A DNA stretch of 64,000 nucleotides from Planococcus citri (lineage: Eukaryota > Arthropoda > Insecta > Hemiptera > Pseudococcidae): contig NC_088681.1 of assembly GCF_950023065.1 (NCBI RefSeq), positions 42,132,836-42,196,835 of the forward strand. The letters are read 5' to 3'. The notes beneath the pieces were generated by a model that searched no databases, had not been told where the DNA came from, and saw only the letters and a list, made by a program, of their open reading frames with translations. The position numbers were made by a program, and so were the translations under genes. Positions 49,071 through 61,900 of this stretch are shown here, piece by piece. Each line of letters opens with the position of its first letter. Within the stretch, counting starts at the first letter, position 1.

Positions 49071-49107
49071 ATGAATATCGAATCGACTTTTGCGGCCGCC
49101 GCAGCAG
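49071..49107 (+). CDS. Candidate alternative first coding exon
   Basis: ATG 49071, with G at -3, encodes MNIESTFAAAAA and ends one base into a codon at CAGCAG|GTAGTT (49107/49108). This is the same phase as the candidate exon at 27583-27658, so both could splice to a common downstream exon outside the window. The donor is imperfect and the short Ala-rich peptide is not recognisable. Confidence 0.3.
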
Positions 49108-52100
49108 GTAGTTCACATGTTCTTGAAGTTACATATATGATAATTGGATCGGATCCATTGACGTTCCTTTTAAAAAACTCGATTCGAGCTTTTGGGGGTG
49201 AATTGAAATAATGTTAGGGTAGATCAGTACGTGCTACGTACTTGGGACGCTGTTTATATTACCAACGTGTATGCACTTGTAGGATATTTTTTGCGTAGGT
49301 ATAATGGTCCGCGTGCTTCTTATTTCACGCATGTTGAAGAGGTTCTCCCTAATTTTTCCTTTTTTTGACGGGCTTTTGTTTTCATAATACATATAGGTGG
49401 ACGCGATGTATGTACACTGACAACAAGGACGACCAGACGTGATTTTGTCGAGTTTTTTCCCCTGCTTTTCATTTAACTTTGCCATTATATACCTGCTATC
49501 CCTTTTTTGCGTTCAAAGCAGTTATTAATTAATGACCTGTACGAAAAGAGCACGTTTCACTTCCTGGAAAAGTCCTACTACCCCCGAATGCACATTGCAC
49601 CGTGTTCCTGGCGAGGTGACAGATGACGAGGTGCTAAGGGGCGATGTCGCGTCATTGTTTGTTTTGTTAACAAGAGGTGCCTGTATAAATTGCTGTATTT
49701 TAATGCGGTGAAGTTGTGAAAGGGGCGGCGGGGTGGTGCTGGCGCTTCTTCCCGTTGCCAAACTTTCTTTCTTTTTCGACGAGGATTGAGGAAGCCGATG
49801 ACTTGACAAAAACAAAAAAAATCATTATCGACAGGTGAACTTTACCTTGCATTCATTTTTGTCTATTCTAGTCGGTTGTTTCTTTTTTTTCTTTTTTTTT
49901 TTTTTTACTGCAGTGGTGTACTTTATTCTATCTCGTGTTCTTCTCCAGGTAGACTTGGTTGTTTTTTTCACCCTGTAATTGTTCGACGGTGAGCAACATA
50001 TGCTAGTTGATGGATGATGAATTTTTCTCGCTGGTGAGGCTTTTGTTTGTATTTTCGGGGAAGGTATCGAAAACTTGACATGAGAATGTATGATAGAAAA
50101 CCATGGAGACTCAGAAAGTATTTCGGTGGAGAGTTGCCTCAGAGGTGAATAGTTTTGAACTATGAAACAAATGGAAAGAGGTGTTGTATTTTCCCCTTCA
50201 CTCCCCCAAGATGGCTGGGCAAAGAGTTTTTTTTGGAACCATCCTACTCGAAATGAACTCAAAAAATGAGTTGAAAAGACCGTTCAATTAGCGGTCTTTT
50301 TCAAGGCAACATTTTCACGTCGCAACCAAATTTGGAATGAAATGGGAGTTGAAGGTATGAGGGCGTTTCGAGTTCGAAAAAGTCCATTTTGTAATTACAA
50401 GATTCAGAAAAAATCATAAAAATTTAAAGTTTTGACAAAATATAGAATGTTTTTGTCTCTGAATTAGAAAAATTTGAATTTTTGGTGAACAATAGGTATT
50501 TTAAGTAGAGGGCAAAAGCGCAAGAACTTTGAACAATTGAACTTTTCAAAATAAAATTCCATGAAAACTTCGAATTTTTTTTTAAAAAACATAGTTTTTC
50601 AGAATTTGGAACCTCCGCTACATTTGACTCTTGTTTGTTCTAGTTTTGTCGTGTCGTATAAACTTCTTCTTGCAATCAGTCGAAATTGTCAAAAAAAAAG
50701 AGAAGGAAATCCGTATTTTTGAGCACAATGTTTTCCTTTGCGGATTCTTTGAACCTTTTCAGAGTGTTGAAAGTTCTGGACAAAAGAGTTGAAAACGACA
50801 AAAAAGAAAACGATTTTTTAAAAACTTGTGTTGGAACTCTCTTTAGAATGAGTTGAATTGACAGAAGAATTGATTCATTTTCTAAAAGAAGTTGCCCAAT
50901 TCCCCCCCCCACACTCACATCTTGATGCATTTAAGGTTCAACCAAAAAAGTTTTATGGCAACAAAAAGAGCCGAGAGGCTCGGGAAATTTCAGCAAAAGA
51001 AAGAGCATTTTTGCAATTTCTTGCAAAAAAGGAAGAATTCTTAGAACTTTTTGCAAAGGAACTAAATAATGGATCATAAATCTTGAAAATTTTGAATTGG
51101 TTCAATTTTAAATGCAGAAGAGGGTATTTTTTCAATTTCATTTCTTCATTTAGCTCCAATTTCTTTGGTTTTTTTTCATTCTGAACAAGTGAAGTGAAGT
51201 CAACCTTGGATTTTTGAGAAAAATTTGCGGTTGACTTGATGATCTAGTTACTTATTCTGGTTCCTGGAGAGAATCCTGGAGAGAATTTGATACTGTAGAG
51301 GACTGAAAAACCAATTTTGTTTCATTTTAATTGATCGAATGACTCTCTCGGAATTATTGAGAAAAGCTACCAGTACTTTTCATTTTGAGCCTTTCGAAAT
51401 TTCATTGCAATTTGGAGGACTGGACTCTTGATTCAGAAGGCAAGCCATCAGCCATCTACTGTGTGAGATGATGGGTCTCGCATTTTCTGAACATTTTATT
51501 TTGGTTCGTGCTAAAATGATTCATCCGGCATTGGACTGATTGGACCGTGTGATGTTTCTGTTTGTTATCAATATAAAAGCTTGTTGTGATAAGATTTGCG
51601 ATTTGCAATAGACTTTTCGTCGACTTGAACTAGTTTGACGAACGCCCGAGACTGGAACAGTCGTTACTCGTTGTCCAAGATACGCAGGGATTCCGTTTGG
51701 TTGTCTTTTGTCAAACATGTATATCTGTTTGATTGATCGAGGTCGTTGCAAAGATAGATACCAGGATACTCGACCTTGCGGTAAAGGACGCTCCGGTTAT
51801 CGTTCTATGCGCGATGAATTCACTACTGGAAACTGGAAATAACTCGAGCAAGCCAGAATTAATAGTCGTGTCGCTGGTTGTACATCTATATTACGTGTAC
51901 TTACAATTAGCTTACCTTAGATGTTTGATTCGGTGCATAAGTTGTGGATTTTGAAAAATAAAAAATGAAAAAAAAGTTGAATCAAAGGTAGTCTGAATTT
52001 TAATATTGTATGTTTGGGAGGGGGGGAGGTACTTGGTCAGTTGATCGTGTTTCTGTGAGAGGATGATGATGTGTTGTACGGTAAATATAGTACCAATAGG

Positions 52101-54367
52101 TATATGAACCGAGAAGAAGGTCGAATCTACCTGATGCAAGCGAGCCAAAGTTGTCAGCAATGCAGCGGGGTAAGATGTATGTAGATGTACTAAGAACGAC
52201 GCGAAGAAGAGAGAAGATAATAGAGCGGTTCGGTCGGTTTGGTTCTGTAGCTGGGTATACAACAAGTGCATGTAATCTCGGTTTCATGTTTATGAGTATA
52301 TTACACGAGGTATTTTGTTTGCCGAAGAGTGCGATAGCGATGATGGCTACGGCGACAGCGACTTGGTCGAAGAGTACTACTTACTACTACAAACTTTACT
52401 ACAACCGCCACTGCGGCCGTCGTTGAACAGCGGCAGCAATGTTGATGCTGATAATGATGTCTATGTCGATGTCGATGGTGGAAAAGTGGGCCATCGAAAT
52501 CCGCAATAGAGTATATTATCGTGTTAGCTGCAGCGAGAGTAGACGAGAATGGACGTCTTTGCCGGTATATGAATGAGAGATCTTGCGAAGATGCAATGGG
52601 TGCTGAGGGGGGCAGCAGGGTGTGAAGAATATATTGTGTGCGAATATGTAGTACAACATGCAACGTAATATCTGGTTACGAAGGTATTCCATTTAGTAGA
52701 GTGAAGAAAAAAAAGATGAATGAATGGAATGTGGTGGCATAAAGAGGGCTGTGGTGGCGGTGGTGGTGTAAGTAATTAATGGTAGAATTTTCTCTTTTTC
52801 TTATTCGCGACTCGCGTGTAGCTAGGTGATGATGAAAAAAAAAACGGAGGAAAAAATTGTACCTAATCGTGAGTTGATTCACATCCGATACTCGACTGTG
52901 TGTGGCTGACTAATAGGTCGTTTATCTTTGAACTCGTGTACTATACACGGTGGTGGTATTTGGTTATTTTTTTTCTTCTACGTTTCGAATCAACCTCCGT
53001 GTGTGTGAAATTATCGTAGTACATAGTAAACGACGTCGACGACGACGCGGGTACGTGCGTACGAATTATGTAGATTGTGGGTCGAGGGGGCGAAAAGAGC
53101 TGAAGCAGGCAATGGTGGCGGTAAGAAGGAAAAACACGAGCCGCGTCCGTCGTCGAGAGAGCCCAATTTATTGGCTACGCTCTTCTTTTCAAGTATACCT
53201 ACCTACACATGCACACACATATACATCGAACAACAACCTCTCGGCTCTCTTCTGTGCACGGTGGTAACCTTGAACACTGACCCTGGTCGAAGGTAAAATT
53301 TTCTACGTCGTTTGGTTACATCGGCACCGGCACTAGCGTCGTCGTCGCTGTAGTCGTTGCCAATTGGAGACAACGTATTGCGAAATCTTTCAGGTGGTAG
53401 TTTGTATAGTATTGAAGAATGAAAAACGAGGATCTGATTCAACTTTTCTCAAAGCTAGAAATAAGGTGTTGGTTGAAACTCTTGTTGAAAGAGAATTCTG
53501 TCTCGTAGAATGTGTTAGAATTGGAAATCTATGAGTTAGTATCAATTATTGAGTAAAATTCATCCTCATAAAGTTTAAATTTAAGATCTTCTTAAGAATT
53601 GAATCTTGAATTTCAGATATTCTTGACGAATGTAACCACTGTATTGCCTCAAAAATCAGATTTCGATGTAAGATTTTCTCAAAAAGTGAATTTAAATGCA
53701 AGATCCGCGGTCAAAAATTGAACATGGATTCTGGATTTTTGTGAATTTGGGTGCTAGATTCTTTCAATAACTGCACCTAGAAAATTGAATCTGGATCCGA
53801 AATTTCAGGTTTATTGACATTTTTGCCTAAATTGCCAGTTTTGCTTTTTTTCACTCCCTCGATCAACCTTTGTTATTTTCTACTTTTTTTTTGTTTTTTC
53901 TTTCATTTTTTGTAGTTCTCTTTGAAAATGGGAATACTTATTCTGTTCAGAAAAAATTCAGAATTGATTTTTGAACAAATTTGAAACGTCCTCTTCATCA
54001 AATCGAACCCTCTGCCCTTCTTTAGTATGTATTAGTCTGGGAAACTCGCTCCTGAATATTTTGAAGAATTTCAAATTCTAAAATGGGCTATCCAAATTTG
54101 ACTTGCTGAATGATTCGACTATGCAGAGTAGTCCTCTTTCTAATATGTCCCCAACCAATATTCGAAGAGTAACTCGATGATAATAAGAAGACTCGTGGTT
54201 AGAATCTTTTCCAAATAAGGGTATATTTATGACCACGATGACACCCAACATGTGGGCCATTTGACGTAATTTGTTATTGTTCAACCCCAAAATAATTATA
54301 TCATCGATGGTTTATTTGGAAGGGAAACAAAATCATTGTGTCAGACTGAAAGAATGATATGAGGAGC
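49108..54367. other. Long intron; nothing coding recognised
   Basis: A GC-richer zone at about 52.1-53.4 kb carries many CGA/GCG/GGTGGT triplets. T-rich runs lie near 49880-49910. Long open frames on both strands in the CpG-rich zone are low in complexity. Confidence 0.4.
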
Positions 54368-54519
54368 GTTTTCTTTTCGCATACTCCGAGTAACTCCGAG
54401 TAAAAACGAGGTATTGATTCCTGACATTTTCACACTTACGCTACAGTGCAAGTGCAAAAATGTCAGGAATCGACACCTCGTTTTTACTCGGAGTTACTCG
54501 GAGTATGCGAAAAGAAAAC
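54368..54519. repeat. 152-nt near-perfect palindrome
   Basis: Position n pairs with 108887-n across the whole stretch with only about six non-Watson-Crick positions and practically no loop (centre near 54443). Outer arms begin GTTTTCTTTTCGCATACTCC and end with its complement. Each arm holds a tandem CTCCGAGTAA duplication. The trinucleotide AGC flanks both sides (54365-54367, 54520-54522, offset by one), possibly a short target duplication. It could be a palindromic MITE or the source of a long double-stranded RNA hairpin. Confidence 0.85.
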
Positions 54520-57500
54520 AGCTGAGAATCGCAGATTAGCTCGCTCGTAATCCAATGCGCGCGCACGTATCAAGTACACGTGAATCGGTCTCGGATATTT
54601 TTCGGAAGAAGGAAAACAACTTGGCAGGTCGTTCGCCTCTGAAGGCTCGCGGTGAGTCTGTGTACTCTGTAGTATAGGATTTTTGGCGATTTGGCCGCCA
54701 CGCCGCCGTAGCCTATGTGTGATTGGTGCTGGTCGGACGATGATGGCTGCGGTTGCTTTCTGACGCGACGATGAGTGACTCGAGTCGAGTGACTGCGCGA
54801 GAAGAGGGCATACAGAAGGAAATCATGGCCGTTGTGCACACGTCTTATTGAGTGACGAGCTGCGAAAAACTAATCGGTTTCAGAACGACTACGACGACGA
54901 CGACGGTGTACGCTCGAATCAATAAAATAGTTCTCGGAATCGCGACTAAAATAAAAACCAAAGCAACCTATATGCTAAAAAGTAAGAAGCAATGCTGCAT
55001 AGAACAGTGGTAATTTGTCAGCGTCTATTGTTGATACGCAGAAATGACCTTCGATTATACTACGCACCTTGGGGGGTTGATGGAAGCCTGAATTTCGATT
55101 GTTTTTTCACTTTTTTTTCTTCGGCGATAGGGATAGCATTTCGTCGAAGTTGTACGTTGTGTTTTTTATCCTTTTATTTGGACTCTTTCCTTTTCACGAG
55201 AACTGAGAAGGATTATTATTGCTGAAATGATACGAAGAGTTAAGTTTCGTTTTGTATTACGAGTATGGTGGTAAAATTGTTTCTGTGAAATTGGAAAGCT
55301 GTTGGTGATTAATGATGCTAAAGGTTGTCTCGCAGATATCTAAGTATTGTCAAATGAGAAATTATAACCTTGGTGTGTCAACGGTGTGCTGTAGTACGTC
55401 TAGATATGGGGTTTGAGATTAGGATGGTTCACGTGTTGTCAAAGTAAAGTGATACTCCAGAAATTTATACAAAGTGGTGTTACGTTGTAATTTAATTTTG
55501 TAGTTTTCGTTGTAACGTCGTATGTGGCAGGTGAGAATTTTTCTTTTTGGAGAAGAAGTCTTTAGTGTAAGCATATTGGTTTCCAAATAGGTACAAAAAA
55601 TGAAATTTTCAAGGTCAAGTTCTGAGGGTCAATTTTTGAGTACTCGTATATTCAAACCAATTGAATAAGCTGTTTAAAATTGACGCATGAAAGTCCAAGG
55701 GACTCATCATTACCAAATTCAAATCAAAATCCCTCCAAGCTGAGTCTTGGTTGTATCATTGGATAAATTTATACTGTATTTTTGATTCAAAGTCTACTTT
55801 ACTGTATCAATATTTCAGCTCTACAAGGCTGGCAAATGGTCAATATGGCAGACATTATGTACATATTTCATAGGTAATTATTCCTGCTAATTACTGAAAA
55901 AACCTTGTCCGAAGAAACGTACGTTATATAATATGAAAAATTACAGACCACTGAATTTGCTAGGCCTACAATTTATGTTTCCAAATTTTCGAAAATATTA
56001 TCTCCCTGATAGAGGAAGTAAAAAAAGAACATTCTATTATGTCATTCAAACTCGGTGATTAACTCTTCTCTCGTCGCCCCCTTCTATTCAAAATCTTTCA
56101 AATTTATTCTTTATCCCGCTTGTAATTATAAGCGAAGAAGCGAGAAATGATGTTGTTTTTTTTGCAAGGTCACTTCTAATGTGCCCATGTACAGTATGTG
56201 TGATTACGTACTCTAAAAAGAGATTAAGCTTCAAGACGACAAAGGAGAAAGAACAGCAGAGAAGAAGAAAACTCGCTCATCGTACTAATTGCGACGTACT
56301 ACTGCAGCGAATGTTGCTGCATTCGCGTACCATTATTTATTTATAGATTTATAAATAAACCTGCGCCACATTTGTGTATATTGCACAATTGTGCAACGAT
56401 ATGATCGTTTATAGCGTTTCATTGTCGAGAGAGCGGTTGTTGCTTGGGAGGTAAAGAGGGTGCGTATTTAGCGCGCAAAATTTTGCCATTCAGGAATGAC
56501 GAAGTTTACTAACAAGGAAGAATGTTTAGTGCATTTTTTTCCAGTAGTGATTCGCGTGTTTGTAGCGATTGTTTAATTTTTCTCAAACGAATTACACGTA
56601 TAAACAAAAGCAAAGCGATTGATTGTGTTATCAGTGTTTTTATTCTTTTCCCTTGCTCGCAGATGTAAATTTCCGCAATGATCGCGAGTCGATCTCTGCT
56701 GTGACAATCACAGAGTGGCAACAGTCTTTCTGATTGTATGTAGCTCATTGCAAAATCTTTTGTTAGGGTGCAGTAAGCTTTCTTGTTTTTTTGTTGTTAA
56801 AAATATATCTTTGGAACTGAAATAAATTGAGCCTTTCAATTTCCTGCAATTTCAGAAGATTTGAAAGAGTTGGCTGTCTGATTTTCAAGATTATGATGGT
56901 TTGAAAATTTTTAAAAAGAAAACTAGAGTAGGTAATGTTCTAGATTTGAGGTTGTGATCACACTTTGCTCATGCTCGTGATATTGGCTGTTGGAAAATTT
57001 ACAATTATGATATTAATACGTTGAAACGTTTTCGTCTTTAATTTTACACTCTGGCTCAAATACGTAGTCGGTCCGGTCCCGTCCAGTCCGATCGTCGTCT
57101 TCGGCGATCTCTCGGCTTCCTCGACATGCGAAGTATTAACCGGTGATAATTCGCGGTGTAATGGCGCGATTCCAAGAAGAAAGAAGAAAAATCATAGCGC
57201 ATAATTTCTCATTGTGTATGCGAGTCGTTTTTTCAATGCCATCGACGCCGTTGCCAAGAAGTAACGGTTCGTGTTTTATATACTTACGCTGCTGTACACT
57301 TACGTGTATGTGTAAGAAGAGGTAGCGTGATTGAGCATCCCATCTGCAGTGGACAAGTGGTTGGATTATTGTTGTTGGTCGAAGACGAGATGAAAAAAAA
57401 TGGCGAAAAGTAATCGAAGCTTCTTCCATGAAGTGTCGGTTGTCGTGAAAGATGAGAATTTCCATCGAAGGAATTTGAATTTAATCTAAAGTAAAAAAGG

Positions 57501-58865
57501 TTATCATATCGATGTTATCATGTTTGGTGAGGAAATTCTTCGGATAATTTTGAATATTATTGCTATGTCCGGATCGAGTTGAATTGAATGTGATTTATTC
57601 TAATTCAGGTGTTACTTGGTGTTTGTTGTGAAGTTTAAGGATGTCTCACAGTTGAACTTCTAATTGATGGGAGAGAATTTCAGGAAATTGATCTTCGAAC
57701 AGGGTTCCTGAGTGTAGTTGATCTTCGAAAATCAATAGTGTGTGCCGTATAAGAGGGATCGTGAAAGAAGAAATGTCAGAGGGTTTTGACCAAATTCAGT
57801 GGAGACCTTCATTTTGAGTTGAAAGTAACCCAGAAAAAAATTGGCTTTGGAGGTGCCCCTGCAGTAAAGATCCGGGTTCAAAAAAAAAGGAAAATTTTCG
57901 GGAAAAAATCTATTTCATCTCTCTAATCCCTACGAAACATGTTTCAGATAACCCTAGTCCCAAAATGTAGTGTTCAAGATTCAGCGTCCCTTGAATTTAA
58001 TCCAAAAACTGATTTTTCCCAGGATTTTGAAAAATCAGTGTTTTCATAATATTTTCTGGTACTTGAGATAGAATTTTCTTAGAAATTTTCATTTAGAAAA
58101 ATAAATCTTGGAAATGAGTAATAATTTGAATTCACCAGAAAAAAAATAATGCTAATATTTTGAGTAAACATTAATATCAATTTTACTAGCTGTGTTTCTT
58201 ACAAAGGTAATTTCGCTATAAACAAGACGTAAATTAGTGAAGTCGCGAAAAACCCATAGGACCTGTACGTTTCTTAGAATTAGAACACTGTTATGTTTAC
58301 CAGTTGTGTACGAGTATACTTAACTTTATCTACTAGGTATTATATTTCTTCGTATTTGAAGCACTGCATGGCATACCATGGCATATTCTTCTAAGTACTA
58401 AGTCATAAATGCACATCCAGGCCATTGGAAGTGAAATGCTCAATTAGTGGGAATACATGGTGCGCAGATAAGAAAAAAAAGTGTGTGTGAGAGAGAGAAG
58501 AGACTGCAGTTTGGCGGTGGTAACCTGTTGGTTTTTTTTCAACCAGTTAACACGATGGTATAGAAAGTGAACTCCTGGTGTAGCGAGGTATTTCTGCATT
58601 TGACGTAGATGAAAGAAAATAAAATTCGCTTTTTTTCGAATGATAAGACGAAAGTGTGGGACAGACACGAGTAGGACATTCGTTAAAGAAGAATCCTTCG
58701 CTGATGAATGATTTGGCTCTTGAAGCGTGGAATGCTGGTTAAATTTGAATTGATGTTTTGATACCTGTGACCCTTTCACTGATTTTTTTTAAAACTATGG
58801 ATTTGAATTATTAATGTTTTGCATATTTTATTGTTTAGCTATATTGATGTAAACTTTAGACTAAC
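54520..58865. other. Long intron; nothing coding recognised
   Basis: The sequence is moderately CpG-rich at 54530-54900 and 57060-57330. A CGA triplet run lies near 54886-54903. No conserved coding or RNA gene is seen. Confidence 0.4.
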
Positions 58866-58871
58866 CGACAA

Positions 58872-58901
58872 TTTGTTTTGTTTCTTTTGTTGTAGGTGAG
58901 T
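58872..58901 (+). promoter_or_regulatory. Strong candidate recursive splice site
   Basis: The tract TTTGTTTTGTTTCTTTTGTTG runs into TAG|GTGAGT with the junction at 58895/58896. As at 37388, a complete acceptor is fused to a complete donor without an exon, which suggests stepwise removal of a long intron on the + strand. Confidence 0.5.
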
Positions 58902-61900
58902 GTCAAATTTTCATCCTTATGAATCAAAGTACATAGGTGGAGTAAGTTTGCTGTTTATTCCAATTTTTAAAAGAATTTTGCATCAAGTTCTTAGTTGAGT
59001 TGTAAAGAAGCTGGTTATAATTGGAATTTGAATCGGGAATTCTATTTTAAGGGATGGTTCTGCTCCCTTTTCCCCTCCTCGCATGATGGAGATAATGATT
59101 CGTGATGTTCCTGAGAAGGTGGAAAATTCAAGTTTTTGGCAAGGAAATTGAGAATCAATGCTTTTTTGTCTGGAAGAAGGTTTTAAAAATAAATGTTCAT
59201 TTTTGATTATACTTTGCTTATGGGAAATTTTTTTGTTTTTTTAAAATCATTTCCGCATTGCAAGAACTTTACACCTTTTGGGCTGATTTGAAACCTAATA
59301 CGAGTTATTGAAATTTTCCCTCGTTTCGATTTTTAAAGTAATCTTGGATGAATTAATTTTTACGTGAAATTTTGGTTACTTTTTGGTCATTTTTTTGAAA
59401 AAAAAAGGTACTTTTATTTTTCAAATTTCGCTATGATGCCTGTAGAAAAAAACCTCTCCGCTTTCGAATTTTTGAACTTATTTAGTGAGCTTTGAAGCTC
59501 TATTTCGTGTACTACACACGAGTAACGTGGTTCAATTATGCAACACTGATAAACAACGTCGAAAATGTGGTGGTTGGTGGCGTTGATCATAATTTTTTCA
59601 TCCTATCTCGGTTGTGGTGGCGACGACGACGACGACGACGACGATGATGGCAACAATGCTGGGGCAAAAGAAGAGATTGCGCCGCGTCGTTCTTCGTTCG
59701 CGAGACGACGTTCATTAACATGTTGGGGAATTACGTCATATTTACTATACGCTACTCTCGGGGTTGTTGAACTTTGGGAATAGCATGCAATTCAGCTGCT
59801 CGCTCTTTTGGTAGCAGACGAGCAAGAGAGAGGGAAAAGTATCGAGACAACAGGCGGTGCGGGCCAAAGCAGGGTGTTAAATCGTCGTAGGGTTGATGCC
59901 GTGTGTAGTGTAGTATAGTACGATCCCCTATTTCTTTTTTGCCTTTTTTCTGCTCTTTCTCTATCTCGTTTTTCTCTGGTATTTTACGTCGTCGTGTGTT
60001 TCGTTTGCACATGCCATGTGGTATTGTGGGGGTTGGAAATTTTCATTTGCAACACACGAGACTATTCGATTCCGCTCAAGTGTTTTAAACCGTGAGCAAG
60101 AGAAAAAAATACATACGTGTACGGGAAGATTACTTGTTCATTCGTGTGGCGTTTTTGATGGTTTTATTTTTCCAACGTGTAGTTGGAGACTGTAGAGAGA
60201 GGTATTGGTATGTTTTTGTCATGCGAGGTTGATGTGATGTGAAGAAAAATAACCTGGGTTCAGGCGAGGGGGCAAAAAATCAACTGCTAAGACGAAAAAT
60301 TGTTGTCATTCGACGTGAGACGTTTACCGTAATGAAAAGAGTCAAAACTATGTATACATTTTGCTAAAAAAATGCGCAAAAGGCGGTGGTCGGTGAACTT
60401 GGAAATTATATTACTTGAAGGCTATTGATCTTTTTAGTTTGCTCTTTGTTTACTACGACGTTTATTACGCTGTTGCCCCTTCGAATTTTCGTCTTTTTGT
60501 CGTATAGATGCGATGACGTTTTGCGCAAAGTGAATGATTGGAAACACCAGAGTGAGTTAGTGTTAGTATAGTAGCTGTGTTTGTTTGTCTTTGTACATAC
60601 TCGTAGCTTATCAGTTATTCTACGAAACAAAATTAACGCCTGGTCAATTTTACCCAATTTTCCGTTAGTATCAGACTTTCGTTTGAAAAAGCCATAGTGT
60701 GATGCACGTGGGAGGTATTCTTTGAAAAGGCTGTGTGGTGTGCTGTGGCATAATTGACTTACCATTAGAAAGCAGGAAACTAACGCTGGCGTTGGATATT
60801 TCCGCCGTTGAAGGGAGGAAAACCCGACGTTTTGAAACCTCGTGGCTATTTTCGTTTCACTTTGTTTGATTTGTTTTTCATTTTGTTCGTAAAGTAGTCT
60901 TTTGAAGTTTTCTAATGCGTTAAAAATGTTTCAAGTTTTTGTTTACGGTTCTCGGTACCTTCGAAGTATAGGAAAACGAGCATGGTGGAAGGAAAGAGGC
61001 GAATTTTGAAAATCAAGATTCTCTCGTCAGCGAGCAATAACAGTAATCTTTTTTCAGTTTGCTTTTTCCTCGAGAGATTTTAATTTTTTTCGATCGGAAA
61101 AATATGGATGACGAAGTAAACATCTTCGTCCGAGGGTCAAGGTCAAATTGATATTTTAATTATAAATTAAAATTTATATTTTTAAGGAGCTTAGCTGAAG
61201 CAATCCAAGGCATGTTATGTTGTGATATTTCGGTCCCATTCATCTTTTCGAGTAATTGGAAAGATGGAAACAATAAAATCGCTTACTTTCAAAAGAATTT
61301 AAAATCGAAAATGTTTTGAGAAAGAAGAGAGAGTAGAGTATGGATTTTCTCCCTAATTCCTTATGAGAATCAAAATTTTACAAAATTGACCTAGAGAAAG
61401 CTGAAAGGGTTTTACTTACCCTATTTTTGACCTCCTGTGGTAATTGGTAATTGTTTCTGATCGTTCTGGAGTCTCCAGCGCATTTTCGGGTTTTCTAGTT
61501 TTCGAGTAAACGCTGCACTGTAGACAGGGTGAAAATAAAATTCAGCACCCAATAGCCCAAATTTGAATTTTCAGAAATTTACCAAAAATTGAGAAATTCA
61601 TTTGAACGTTTGAAATTCAAGTTGGTGGTGTATTTTGGGTGCATCTATCGATTCCTTTTTGCCCGGTTCAAAATTTTTGGCATGTTGCGATAGGTACTTC
61701 CTTTTTCAGGAAGAAATGTCGCTCGGCTGTGATTGTCCTTCAATTTTTCTCTCGTGTTTCATTAAATGAACTTTTCTATTCATCTTACACTTTAAGTTCT
61801 GTAAAGGTTTAAAATTGTATTTTTCTTGCTCTTGGAAAACGTTTTCAACAGCGTCATATTGTAAAACTTTTCAAACGTGTAATCTCATATTGCATGTTTC

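Noticed and set aside
52301..52663. Minus-strand 120-codon frame, His/Arg/Ser-rich
   Set aside because: Arises from GAT/GTC/GCG triplet repeats in a CpG-rich zone; the plus strand also has long frames here.
59565..59783. Open frame with signal-like start and Asp run
   Set aside because: The Asp run is a (CGA)n microsatellite translation, and no splice or homology support exists.
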